Assembly: GCA_964036315.1 (NCBI GenBank)
Contig: OZ038517.1
Coordinates: forward strand, 13,490,372 to 13,554,371
Origin: Acanthosepion esculentum
Taxonomy: Eukaryota > Mollusca > Cephalopoda > Sepiida > Sepiidae
DNA: 64,000 nt
Direction: 5' to 3'
Part shown: positions 40,001-49,615 of the stretch, one piece after another
Layout of the letters: each line of letters begins with the position of its first letter
How positions within the stretch are numbered: the stretch's first letter is position 1
Translations under genes and position numbers: made by a program
The notes under the pieces: model-generated
The model's database searches: none
What the model was told of the DNA's origin: nothing
Seen by the model: the letters and a program-made list of their open reading frames with translations, nothing else

Positions 40001-43000
40001 GTTTCACCTGCTTCTCTTGCCATCAGTCCAACCTGCTTATAGTCCAAACAAAAATGAATGAAAATGTTTTTGTCAAATGATTTGATCCTCTACTATCTTG
40101 CTCTATCCTTGTTCTGCCGTTCAGGCACACAACTCTCTTAAGTAGTTGACTCACAGTTTCACCTGCTTCTCTTGCCATCAGTCCAACCTGCTTATAGTCC
40201 AAACAAAAATGAATGAAAATGTTTTTGTCAAATGATTTGATCCTCTACTATCTTGCTCTATCCTTGTTCTGCTGGTCAGGCACACAAATCTGTTAAGTAG
40301 TTGACTCTCAGTTTCACCTGCTTCTCTTGCCATCAGTCCAACCTGCTTATAGTCCAAACAAAAATGAATGAAAATGTTTTTGTCAAATGATTTGATCCTC
40401 TACTATCTTGCTCTATCCTTGTTCTGCCGTTCAGGCACACAACTCTCTTAAGTAGTTGACTCACAGTTTTACCTGCTTCTCTTGCCATCAGTCCAACCTG
40501 CTTATAGTCCAAACAAAAATGAATGAAAATGTTTTTGTCAAATGATTTGATCCTCTACTATCTTGCTCTATCCTTGTTCTGCCGTTCAGGCACACAACTC
40601 TCTTAAGTAGTTGACTCACAGTTTCACCTGCTTCTCTTGCCATCAGTCCAACCTGCTTATAGTCCAAACAAAAATGAATGAAAATGTTTTTGTCAAATGA
40701 TTTGATCCTCTACTATCTTGCTCTATCCTTGTTCTGCCGTTCAGGCACACAACTCTCTTAAGTAGTTGACTCACAGTTTCACCTGCTTCTCTTGCCATCA
40801 GTCCAACCTGCTTATAGTCCAAACAAAAATGAATGAAAATGTTTTTGTCAAATGATTTGATCCTCTACTATCTTGCTCTATCCTTGTTCTGCCGTTCAGG
40901 CACACAACTCTCTTAAGTAGTTGACTCACAGTTTCACCTGCTTCTCTTGCCATCAGTCCAACCTGCTTATAGTCCAAACAAAAATGAATGAAAATGTTTT
41001 TGTCAAATGATTTGATCCTCTACTATCTTGCTCTATCCTTGTTCTGCCGTTCAGGCACACAACTCTCTTAAGTAGTTGACTCACAGTTTCACCTGCTTCT
41101 CTTGCCATCAGTCCAACCTGCTTATAGTCCAAACAAAAATGAATGAAAATGTTTTTGTCAAATGATTTGATCCTCTACTATCTTGCTCTATCCTTGTTCT
41201 GCCGTTCAGGCACACAACTCTCTTAAGTAGTTGACTCACAGTTTCACCTGCTTCTCTTGCCATCAGTCCAACCTGCTTATAGTCCAAACAAAAATGAATG
41301 AAAATGTTTTTGTCAAATGATTTGATCCTCTACTATCTTGCTCTATCCTTGTTCTGCCGTTCAGGCACACAACTCTCTTAAGTAGTTGACTCACAGTTTC
41401 ACCTGCTTCTCTTGCCATCAGTCCAACCTGCTTATAGTCCAAACAAAAATGAATGAAAATGTTTTTGTCAAATGATTTGATCCTCTACTATCTTGCTCTA
41501 TCCTTGTTCTGCCGTTCAGGCACACAACTCTCTTAAGTAGTTGACTCACAGTTTCACCTGCTTCTCTTGCCATCAGTCCAACCTGCTTATAGTCCAAACA
41601 AAAATGAATGAAAATGTTTTTGTCAAATGATTTGATCCTCTACTATCTTGCTCTATCCTTGTTCTGCCGTTCAGGCACACAACTCTCTTAAGTAGTTGAC
41701 TCACAGTTTCACCTGCTTCTCTTGCCATCAGTCCAACCTGCTTATAGTCCAAACAAAAATGAATGAAAATGTTTTTGTCAAATGATTTGATCCTCTACTA
41801 TCTTGCTCTATCCTTGTTCTGCCGTTCAGGCACACAACTCTCTTAAGTAGTTGACTCACAGTTTCACCTGCTTCTCTTGCCATCAGTCCAACCTGCTTAT
41901 AGTCCAAACAAAAATGAATGAAAATGTTTTTGTCAAATGATTTGATCCTCTACTATCTTGCTCTATCCTTGTTCTGCCGTTCAGGCACACAACTCTCTTA
42001 AGTAGTTGACTCACAGTTTCACCTGCTTCTCTTGCCATCAGTCCAACCTGCTTATAGTCCAAACAAAAATGAATGAAAATGTTTTTGTCAAATGATTTGA
42101 TCCTCTACTATCTTGCTCTATCCTTGTTCTGCCGTTCAGGCACACAACTCTCTTAAGTAGTTGACTCACAGTTTCACCTGCTTCTCTTGCCATCAGTCCA
42201 ACCTGCTTATAGTCCAAACAAAAATGAATGAAAATGTTTTTGTCAAATGATTTGATCCTCTACTATCTTGCTCTATCCTTGTTCTGCCGTTCAGGCACAC
42301 AACTCTCTTAAGTAGTTGACTCACAGTTTCACCTGCTTCTCTTGCCATCAGTCCAACCTGCTTATAGTCCAAACAAAAATGAATGAAAATGTTTTTGTCA
42401 AATGATTTGATCCTCTACTATCTTGCTCTATCCTTGTTCTGCCGTTCAGGCACACAACTCTCTTAAGTAGTTGACTCACAGTTTCACCTGCTTCTCTTGC
42501 CATCAGTCCAACCTGCTTATAGTCCAAACAAAAATGAATGAAAATGTTTTTGTCAAATGATTTGATCCTCTACTATCTTGCTCTATCCTTGTTCTGCCGT
42601 TCAGGCACACAACTCTCTTAAGTAGTTGACTCACAGTTTCACCTGCTTCTCTTGCCATCAGTCCAACCTGCTTATAGTCCAAACAAAAATGAATGAAAAT
42701 GTTTTTGTCAAATGATTTGATCCTCTACTATCTTGCTCTATCCTTGTTCTGCTGGTCAGGCACACAAATCTGTTAAGTAGTTGACTCTCAGTTTCACCTG
42801 CTTCTCTTGCCATCAGTCCAACCTGCTTATAGTCCAAACAAAAATGAATGAAAATGTTTTTGTCAAATGATTTGATCCTCTACTATCTTGCTCTATCCTT
42901 GTTCTGCCGTTCAGGCACACAACTCTCTTAAGTAGTTGACTCACAGTTTCACCTGCTTCTCTTGCCATCAGTCCAACCTGCTTATAGTCCAAACAAAAAT

Positions 43001-46000
43001 GAATGAAAATGTTTTTGTCAAATGATTTGATCCTCTACTATCTTGCTCTATCCTTGTTCTGCCGTTCAGGCACACAACTCTCTTAAGTAGTTGACTCACA
43101 GTTTCACCTGCTTCTCTTGCCATCAGTCCAACCTGCTTATAGTCCAAACAAAAATGAATGAAAATGTTTTTGTCAAATGATTTGATCCTCTACTATCTTG
43201 CTCTATCCTTGTTCTGCCGTTCAGGCACACAACTCTCTTAAGTAGTTGACTCACAGTTTCACCTGCTTCTCTTGCCATCAGTCCAACCTGCTTATAGTCC
43301 AAACAAAAATGAATGAAAATGTTTTTGTCAAATGATTTGATCCTCTACTATCTTGCTCTATCCTTGTTCTGCCGTTCAGGCACACAACTCTCTTAAGTAG
43401 TTGACTCACAGTTTCACCTGCTTCTCTTGCCATCAGTCCAACCTGCTTATAGTCCAAACAAAAATGAATGAAAATGTTTTTGTCAAATGATTTGATCCTC
43501 TACTATCTTGCTCTATCCTTGTTCTGCCGTTCAGGCACACAACTCTCTTAAGTAGTTGACTCACAGTTTCACCTGCTTCTCTTGCCATCAGTCCAACCTG
43601 CTTATAGTCCAAACAAAAATGAATGAAAATGTTTTTGTCAAATGATTTGATCCTCTACTATCTTGCTCTATCCTTGTTCTGCCGTTCAGGCACACAACTC
43701 TCTTAAGTAGTTGACTCACAGTTTCACCTGCTTCTCTTGCCATCAGTCCAACCTGCTTATAGTCCAAACAAAAATGAATGAAAATGTTTTTGTCAAATGA
43801 TTTGATCCTCTACTATCTTGCTCTATCCTTGTTCTGCTGGTCAGGCACACAAATCTGTTAAGTAGTTGACTCTCAGTTTCACCTGCTTCTCTTGCCATCA
43901 GTCCAACCTGCTTATAGTCCAAACAAAAATGAATGAAAATGTTTTTGTCAAATGATTTGATCCTCTACTATCTTGCTCTATCCTTGTTCTGCTGGTCAGG
44001 GACACAAATCTGTTAAGTAGTTGACTCTCAGTTTCACCTGCTTCTCTTGCCATCAGTCCAACCTGCTTATAGTCCAAACAAAAATGAATGAAAATGTTTT
44101 TGTCAAATGATTTGATCCTCTACTATCTTGCTCTATCCTTGTTCTGCCGTTCAGGCACACAACTCTCTTAAGTAGTTGACTCACAGTTTCACCTGCTTCT
44201 CTTGCCATCAGTCCAACCTGCTTATAGTCCAAACAAAAATGAATGAAAATGTTTTTGTCAAATGATTTGATCCTCTACTATCTTGCTCTATCCTTGTTCT
44301 GCTGGTCAGGCACACAACTCTGTTAAGTAGTTGACTCTCAGTTTCACCTGCTTCTCTTGCCATCAGTCCAACCTGCTTATAGTCCAAACAAAAATGAATG
44401 AAAATGTTTTTGTCAAATGATTTGATCCTCTACTATCTTGCTCTATCCTTGTTCTGCCGTTCAGGCACACAACTCTGTGAAGTAGTTGACTCACAGTTTC
44501 ACCTGCTTCTCTTGCCATCAGTCCAACCTGCTTATAGTCCAAACAAAAATGAATGAAAATGTTTTTGTCAAATGATTTGATCCTCTACTATCTTGCTCTA
44601 TCCTTGTTCTGCTGGTCAGGGACACAAATCTGTTAAGTAGTTGACTCTCAGTTTCACCTGCTTCTCTTGCCATCAGTCCAACCTGCTTATAGTCCAAACA
44701 AAAATGAATGAAAATGTTTTTGTCAAATGATTTGATCCTCTACTATCTTGCTCTATCCTTGTTCTGCCGTTCAGGCACACAACTCTCTTAAGTAGTTGAC
44801 TCACAGTTTCACCTGCTTCTCTTGCCATCAGTCCAACCTGCTTATAGTCCAAACAAAAATGAATGAAAATGTTTTTGTCAAATGATTTGATCCTCTACTA
44901 TCTTGCTCTATCCTTGTTCTGCTGGTCAGGCACACAAATCTGTTAAGTAGTTGACTCTCAGTTTCACCTGCTTCTCTTGCCATCAGTCCAACCTGCTTAT
45001 AGTCCAAACAAAAATGAATGAAAATGTTTTTGTCAAATGATTTGATCCTCTACTATCTTGCTCTATCCTTGTTCTGCTGGTCAGGCACACAAATCTGTTA
45101 AGTAGTTGACTCTCAGTTTCACCTGCTTCTCTTGCCATCAGTCCAACCTGCTTATAGTCCAAACAAAAATGAATGAAAATGTTTTTGTCAAATGATTTGA
45201 TCCTCTACTATCTTGCTCTATCCTTGTTCTGCTGGTCAGGGACACAAATCTGTTAAGTAGTTGACTCTCAGTTTCACCTGCTTCTCTTGCCATCAGTCCA
45301 ACCTGCTTATAGTCCAAACAAAAATGAATGAAAATGTTTTTGTCAAATGATTTGATCCTCTACTATCTTGCTCTATCCTTGTTCTGCCGTTCAGGCACAC
45401 AACTCTCTTAAGTAGTTGACTCACAGTTTCACCTGCTTCTCTTGCCATCAGTCCAACCTGCTTATAGTCCAAACAAAAATGAATGAAAATGTTTTTGTCA
45501 AATGATTTGATCCTCTACTATCTTGCTCTATCCTTGTTCTGCTGGTCAGGCACACAACTCTGTTAAGTAGTTGACTCACAGTTTCACCTGCTTCTCTTGC
45601 CATCAGTATATCCTGTGAATATTCAATTATTAACTAATCACTTTTCAATTGATTAAATTAAACAAATTCTAGAACAATCAGTAAACAAATTAAATCAAGC
45701 ATAAACAAGATCAGGTAACTTGTTCTACTTACGTGTCTGTAAGGTGAGCATGCATGAAGGAAGTGGTCAACTGCCTCTTCATAGCATTCTGTGTCTGTAA
45801 TTTCTTCAGAGGTGTTCAACAATCTCTCAGCCAATTCATTTTCCTGTGTGATACTTTCAACAATGTCATGGAAAATATGCCTGATCAAATTACGTTCCTG
45901 TTAAAATAAAATTTAAAATAATTAAATAATGTATTTATGGGATAGTGAAAGATGCCTTCCAAAAGATAATCAAAGTATTAAGAAACAGGAAAATTTCATT

Positions 46001-47814
46001 AGAAACAAGGAAAAGAGCACTGAACTGTTACGTAATATCAGTCCTCCAAAATGGCAGTGAATGTTGGATAATCTCCCCACAGATGAAGAAGAGACTTGAA
46101 GCAACAGAAATATTGTTCTACAGAAGGCTGCTGAGAATATTATCGACTGAACACGTGAGCAACGACGAAGTTTTAGAGAAAAGGAAAACAAAAAAGGCAC
46201 ATACTTAACATCAGAAAGAAATAGTTGAAATTTCTAGGGCACATAATGAGGAAAGAGGGCTTGGAAAATTTGATACCCACAGGACAGATAGAAGGCAAGA
46301 GGGAGAAAGGAAAGTAATGCATTACCTACCTAGCGAGCTTCTGTAAATGGATAGCCGAACAGGGTTTCAGAGAGATAACAAATAGGCAAAATTTATTAAG
46401 GAAATTGTGGAGAGCTATGATTGCCAACATCCTGAAGAGACAGCACACGGATGAAGATTTATACTTAAGATCAGTTGTTTCAAAGTCCTATGAATCAATA
46501 TTAGAACTTCCAGCCTAGTCTGTTGAATGCATTTCCATACAAAGACCCTTTGGAAAGGCTTGAGTCCATCTCTTCCCCCATCCCCACCAGCTATGGGTTA
46601 AATAGGTTCAACTGACGCTCTCTAATTTTAGGTGGAATCTAATCTACTTTGAATTAAAAATAAAGGAAAAAGCAACTGGAATGACACTGCCCTTTCCCAT
46701 AAGATCATTGCAATTCACAGATAATAAAGAAAAGGAAGCCGTGGAGAGTCATGATTTTCTATGTGCGGAAGGATATGTCATTAAGAAAAATAGTTCATTT
46801 TATTTTCTGTGATCCAGCCTGCTTTTAGCCCGAACAGGAGGGAATGAAAATGTTTTTGTCGAATGATTTATGTTTCTGTCAAACTATCCGAAAAGTCAAA
46901 AGTTCATCTCTTTCTCCGCCGGACACCGTTAAGATGTGAGAAACGAAACATGGCCTCCTGGACTATCTTTCATCCACCAAGATGGAACCACACAAATGAA
47001 ACCCTGGACCTGGAAAGTGCTATCGATTTATGTATCTGTCAAACTATCCGAAAAGTCAAAAGTTCATCTCTTTCTCCGCCGGACATCGTTAAGATGTGAG
47101 AAACGAAACATGACCTCCTGGACTATCTTTCATCCACCAAGATGGAACCACACAAATGAAACCCTGGACCTGGAAAGTGCTATCGATTTATGTATCTGTC
47201 AAACTATCCGAAAAGTCAAAAGTTCATCTCTTTCTCTGCCGGGCGTCGTTAAGATGTGAGAAACGAAACATGGCCTCCTGGACTATCTTTCATCCACCAA
47301 GATGGAACCACACAAATGAAACCCTGGACCTGGAAAGTGCTATCGATTTATGTATCTGTCAAACTATCCGAAAAGTCAAAAGTTCATCTCTTTCTCTGCC
47401 GGGCGTCGTTAAGATGTGAGAAACGAAACATGGCCTAGAGCAGAACCAAACATATCTGTACCTTTTTGAATCTCATGTAAAACTGATGTCGAACTTAACT
47501 ATGTCTACCTTTTTTATTCTAGTGCAAAACCAAACATATGTCAATCTTTTTGACCCAAATATAAAATCCGAAATAAGTCTAATGTAAACCAGATTGACGT
47601 CAGCATTTTGATTCTCATATAAAACCGAACCTATGTCAATTTGTCTATTAATTTCATCTGATTCTTATCCTTTAAGAATTGTATTTGGCATTAAATAACC
47701 CAACATGGAATGCTATTGTCGGATTTAGTTCCTCCTCATTTCCTTAATCCTTCAACAGGGGTCTCTCTCCCACGAGTATAAATACTGGCTGACCCTTTTC
47801 GCTCTCTCTCTCTC

Positions 47815-47853
<39 letters not shown>

Positions 47854-48830
47854 TTCCGACTTACTCCTCGGGCGGTCATCTCGCGGGGAGATGAGGTAAA
47901 ATCTCTTTTCGACTCAGGCCTTGGGCAGCTACCTCTCGCGGAGGCGAGGTAAAAAACTTTCTCTTTTCCACTTACACCAATATGTGACCTCTCACAGAGA
48001 CAGCGTTTCCCAAATTCTGGGAACACGCTAAAAACAATATACATACGTATGGACACTCAACACACGCACATAACTTCTCCATACAAACACTCTGTAACTT
48101 TTCATGTCTTCATGTCATTGTAATTAATATATATTTGTTTGCATACATGTATATCGGTCTTGTTTGTTTCGTTATCTTCTTTGGACTCCATTAAAGTCCA
48201 ACATTCCTATGTAGCTGGACCGGCTAGCAGGAAATCTTAGCCCAGAGATATCTCCTCATCTTCACACCCCGCACGGTCCTCTACACTATGTCATTGTATT
48301 AACCAACCAATGAACTTGTCTTGACCTGCCAAGATCTAAACAAAACATTGTATTAACGACATGACAGTATTTCATATTGTTTTAAAACTTTTGTATCTGG
48401 TCTTAAGATTTTGACCAGGAGTGTATGTCAAAACGTTTTGACATCAATATAAAATCTGAAATAAGTCTAACTTTTTAACTGTAATGCAAAAGTCCAAGTT
48501 TAACTTTCTTTTTTCTAATATAAACCAGATCAACGTCAACATTTTAATTCTCATATAAAACCGAACCAGGAATGATATGTCATTGTATTAACCAACCGAC
48601 CAACTTGTCTTGGACACAAGTCTGGCAGTCATATTTTTCTGTGTCCTTCAAAGATCTAAACAGAACGCTTCAACATTGTCAATTGAGCATTGTCAAATCT
48701 CAAAACTCACTGCGTAATATTCAGAAAGATTCCTTTCAATGTCTTCTTTTTCCTCTTGTGTCCTTGCCTTTTCCCATTTTTTCCTTAATATCATCAGCGC
48801 CACCTGGCGGGAATGGACGGAATTGGAGAA
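36937..48830 (-). CDS. LGMN: Legumain (asparaginyl endopeptidase), C-terminal prodomain, three exons
   Basis: Minus-strand exons 48830-48711, 45897-45733 and 37053-36937, all phase 0 with canonical splice sites, give 133 residues and a stop. The order matches the C-terminal prodomain (LSAM) of legumain, which blocks the active site in the zymogen and is removed at acid pH in lysosomes. The four prodomain cysteines are all present with near-identical spacing: C-x11-C, then VNLC, then C-x16-C. The catalytic His/Cys exons are not in the window and would lie beyond 64000. The introns hold an 8-kb satellite and, upstream, at least 14.6 kb of another satellite. No coding damage is visible. Identification is from recalled family sequence. 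Confidence 0.88.
37377..37432 (+). repeat. SINE 3' module
   Basis: AGCATTAAATGACCCACAGA, then GTTGATATGCCGCTAAAC and CAACCAACC. It lies in the LGMN intron next to the satellite. Confidence 0.6.
37643..45608. repeat. 155-bp satellite, 52 units, in LGMN intron
   Basis: Unit start (GTTCTGC) recurs every 155 bases from 37786 to 45536. The first unit (37643) is 12 bases shorter. Two linked variants occur: A (GCTGGTCAGG, AAATCTGTTAAG, GACTCTCAG) and B (GCCGTTCAGG, AACTCTCTTAAG, GACTCACAG). The left edge is A, the centre (40421-42591) is uninterrupted B, and the right edge is mixed with A/B recombinants at 44296, 44451 and 45536. It fills about 92% of the last LGMN intron. No open frame of note. 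Confidence 0.97.
45733..45897 (-). CDS. LGMN: LGMN exon (prodomain middle)
   Basis: 55 codons: ERNLIRHIFHDIVESITQEN, ELAERLLNTSEEITDTECYE, EAVDHFLHACSPYRH. It aligns with vertebrate RHLIEKSVRKIV...CYPEALLHFRTHC. Acceptor TTTTAACAG, donor GTAAGT. Two of the four prodomain cysteines are here. Confidence 0.9.
45945..46455 (+). pseudogene. RTE-like LINE reverse transcriptase C-terminal remnant
   Basis: KDAFQKIIKVLRNRKISLET, RKRALNCYVISVLQNGSECW, KKRLEATEILFYRRLLRIL and HVSNDEVLEKRKTKK, then after a stop KFLGHIMRKEGLENL and GQIEGKR. It is the intact-order counterpart of the sequence that forms the 253-bp satellite, located in the next LGMN intron in antisense orientation. Confidence 0.85.
46495..46625 (+). 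repeat. SINE body fragment
   Basis: AAAGACCCTTTGGAAAGG followed by CCAGCTATGGGTTAAATAGG, the shared SINE body block. Confidence 0.5.
46808..46866. repeat. Diverged relative of the 155-bp satellite unit
   Basis: CCAGCCTGCTTTTAGCCCGA and GAATGAAAATGTTTTTGTCG then AATGATTT parallel the satellite words CCAACCTGCTTATAGTCCAA and GAATGAAAATGTTTTTGTCA. It is a single copy outside the array, joined to the 160-bp tandem repeat. Confidence 0.75.
46864..47436. repeat. 160-bp tandem repeat, about 3.6 copies
   Basis: GATTTATGTATCTGTCAAAC recurs at 46864 (GTTTCTG variant), 47024, 47184 and 47344. The units also contain AAGATGTGAGAAACGAAACA and CACAAATGAAACCCTGG. Open frames across it shift every unit (160 is not a multiple of 3). 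Confidence 0.93.
47443..47716 (-). other. LGMN intron segment shared with copy A
   Basis: Corresponds to 35092-35370 in the same order (ATTCTAGTGCAAAACCAAAC; GATTCTCATATAAAACC; TTAAATAACCCAACA), interrupted at its right end by the solo LTR. Confidence 0.75.
47717..48285. mobile_element. Solo LTR
   Basis: A 569-bp insertion, TGTCGG...CTCTACA, with TG/CA termini and 4-bp duplications CTAT (47713-47716, 48286-48289). The flanks rejoin the duplicated intron sequence exactly. It contains TATAAATA near 47779, a CT microsatellite (47805-47855) and ATTAAA near 48190, which fits an LTR read on the plus strand. No internal region remains. Confidence 0.75.
48290..48710 (-). other. LGMN intron next to exon
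   Basis: Contains a partial internal duplicate (TATGTCATTGTATTAACCAA at 48288 and 48570) and the donor of exon 48711. Matches 35380-35523 in copy A. Confidence 0.6.
48711..48830 (-). CDS. LGMN: LGMN exon (prodomain start)
   Basis: 40 codons: FSNSVHSRQVALMILRKKWE, then KARTQEEKEDIERNLSEYYA. Corresponds to the vertebrate segment SPDVPLTIMKRKLMNT...EIQRHLDA linking the protease domain to the prodomain. Acceptor CTTTCAG, donor GTGAGT. Confidence 0.87.
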
Positions 48831-48949
48831 CTGAAAGTAAATGGAAAGAATTAATGAAGATCACCAAAGTTTTTTTTTTTGTTTTCATTATTACTCTTTT
48901 CAGTGTTTTTTTTTTTTATTTATTAAAATTATCACCATATCATCCATCT

Positions 48950-49615
48950 TAACAAGAAGAGGACCAGGATGTTTTTTATGGTTTCGTAACACAGGACTTA
49001 TTCAACCTATACAACAAGGCAATTCTGAGGGAATTACAAGTCCTACCAGGATTCATTATTTAAGGCTACAATCTTAACAGCATAAAATATGCAGATGACT
49101 CAGTGTTGTAGCAGACATGGAAAGAAAACTACAAAAACTTCTAGAGAAGTTAGTGAAGGAAAGCGAGAAGAAAGGACTAACCATCAGATGCAAGAAGACG
49201 GGATGCATGGTTGTTAGCAAAAGGGGCAACTTATTACAATGCAAATTACAAGTCGGGGATACCGAAATCAAACAAGTGCAACAATTTAAGTATCTGGGAA
49301 GTGTTTTCACAGAGGACGGAAAGTGCGACACTGAAATCCGAATCACACTGGGTTTCGCGAAAGAGGCATTCCAAAAGCTAAGCAGAGTATTAAGAAACGG
49401 ATAAATTATGGTCGAAACATAGAAAAGAGTACTGAACTGTTAGGTGATATTTGTCTTCCTGTATGGTAGTGAATGCTGGACAATCTTCTCAGAGACGAAG
49501 AAGAGACTTAAAGCAAGAGAAATGTGGTTTTACAGAAGGATACCATTGACCAAACATGTTAGCAACGATGAAGTTTCAGAGAAAAGGGAATCAAGCTGTA
49601 TTGGGTTAGTACAAA
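48950..49615 (+). pseudogene. RTE-like LINE RT segment, founder of the satellite
   Basis: Reads DLFNLYNKAILRELQVLPGF, KYADDSVL (the catalytic F/YADD box), then MERKLQKLLEKLVKESEKKG, QQFKYLGSVFTEDGKCDTEI, FAKEAFQKLSRVLRNG, and on into GSECWTIFSETKKRLKAREM. From about 49360 the sequence is continuous with the first 253-bp unit. Frameshifts and stops are present. It is antisense in the LGMN intron. Confidence 0.85.

Noticed and set aside
37643..45608. Regularly spaced repeats that might suggest a CRISPR-like array
   Set aside because: The whole 155-bp unit is conserved with no unique spacers, and the DNA is eukaryotic.
46863..47438. Overlapping 60-107 codon frames in the 160-bp repeat
   Set aside because: The frame changes with each unit and no known domain is present; treated as tandem repeat.
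47736..48056. 106-codon minus-strand frame rich in RERERE
   Set aside because: Comes from the CT microsatellite within the solo LTR.
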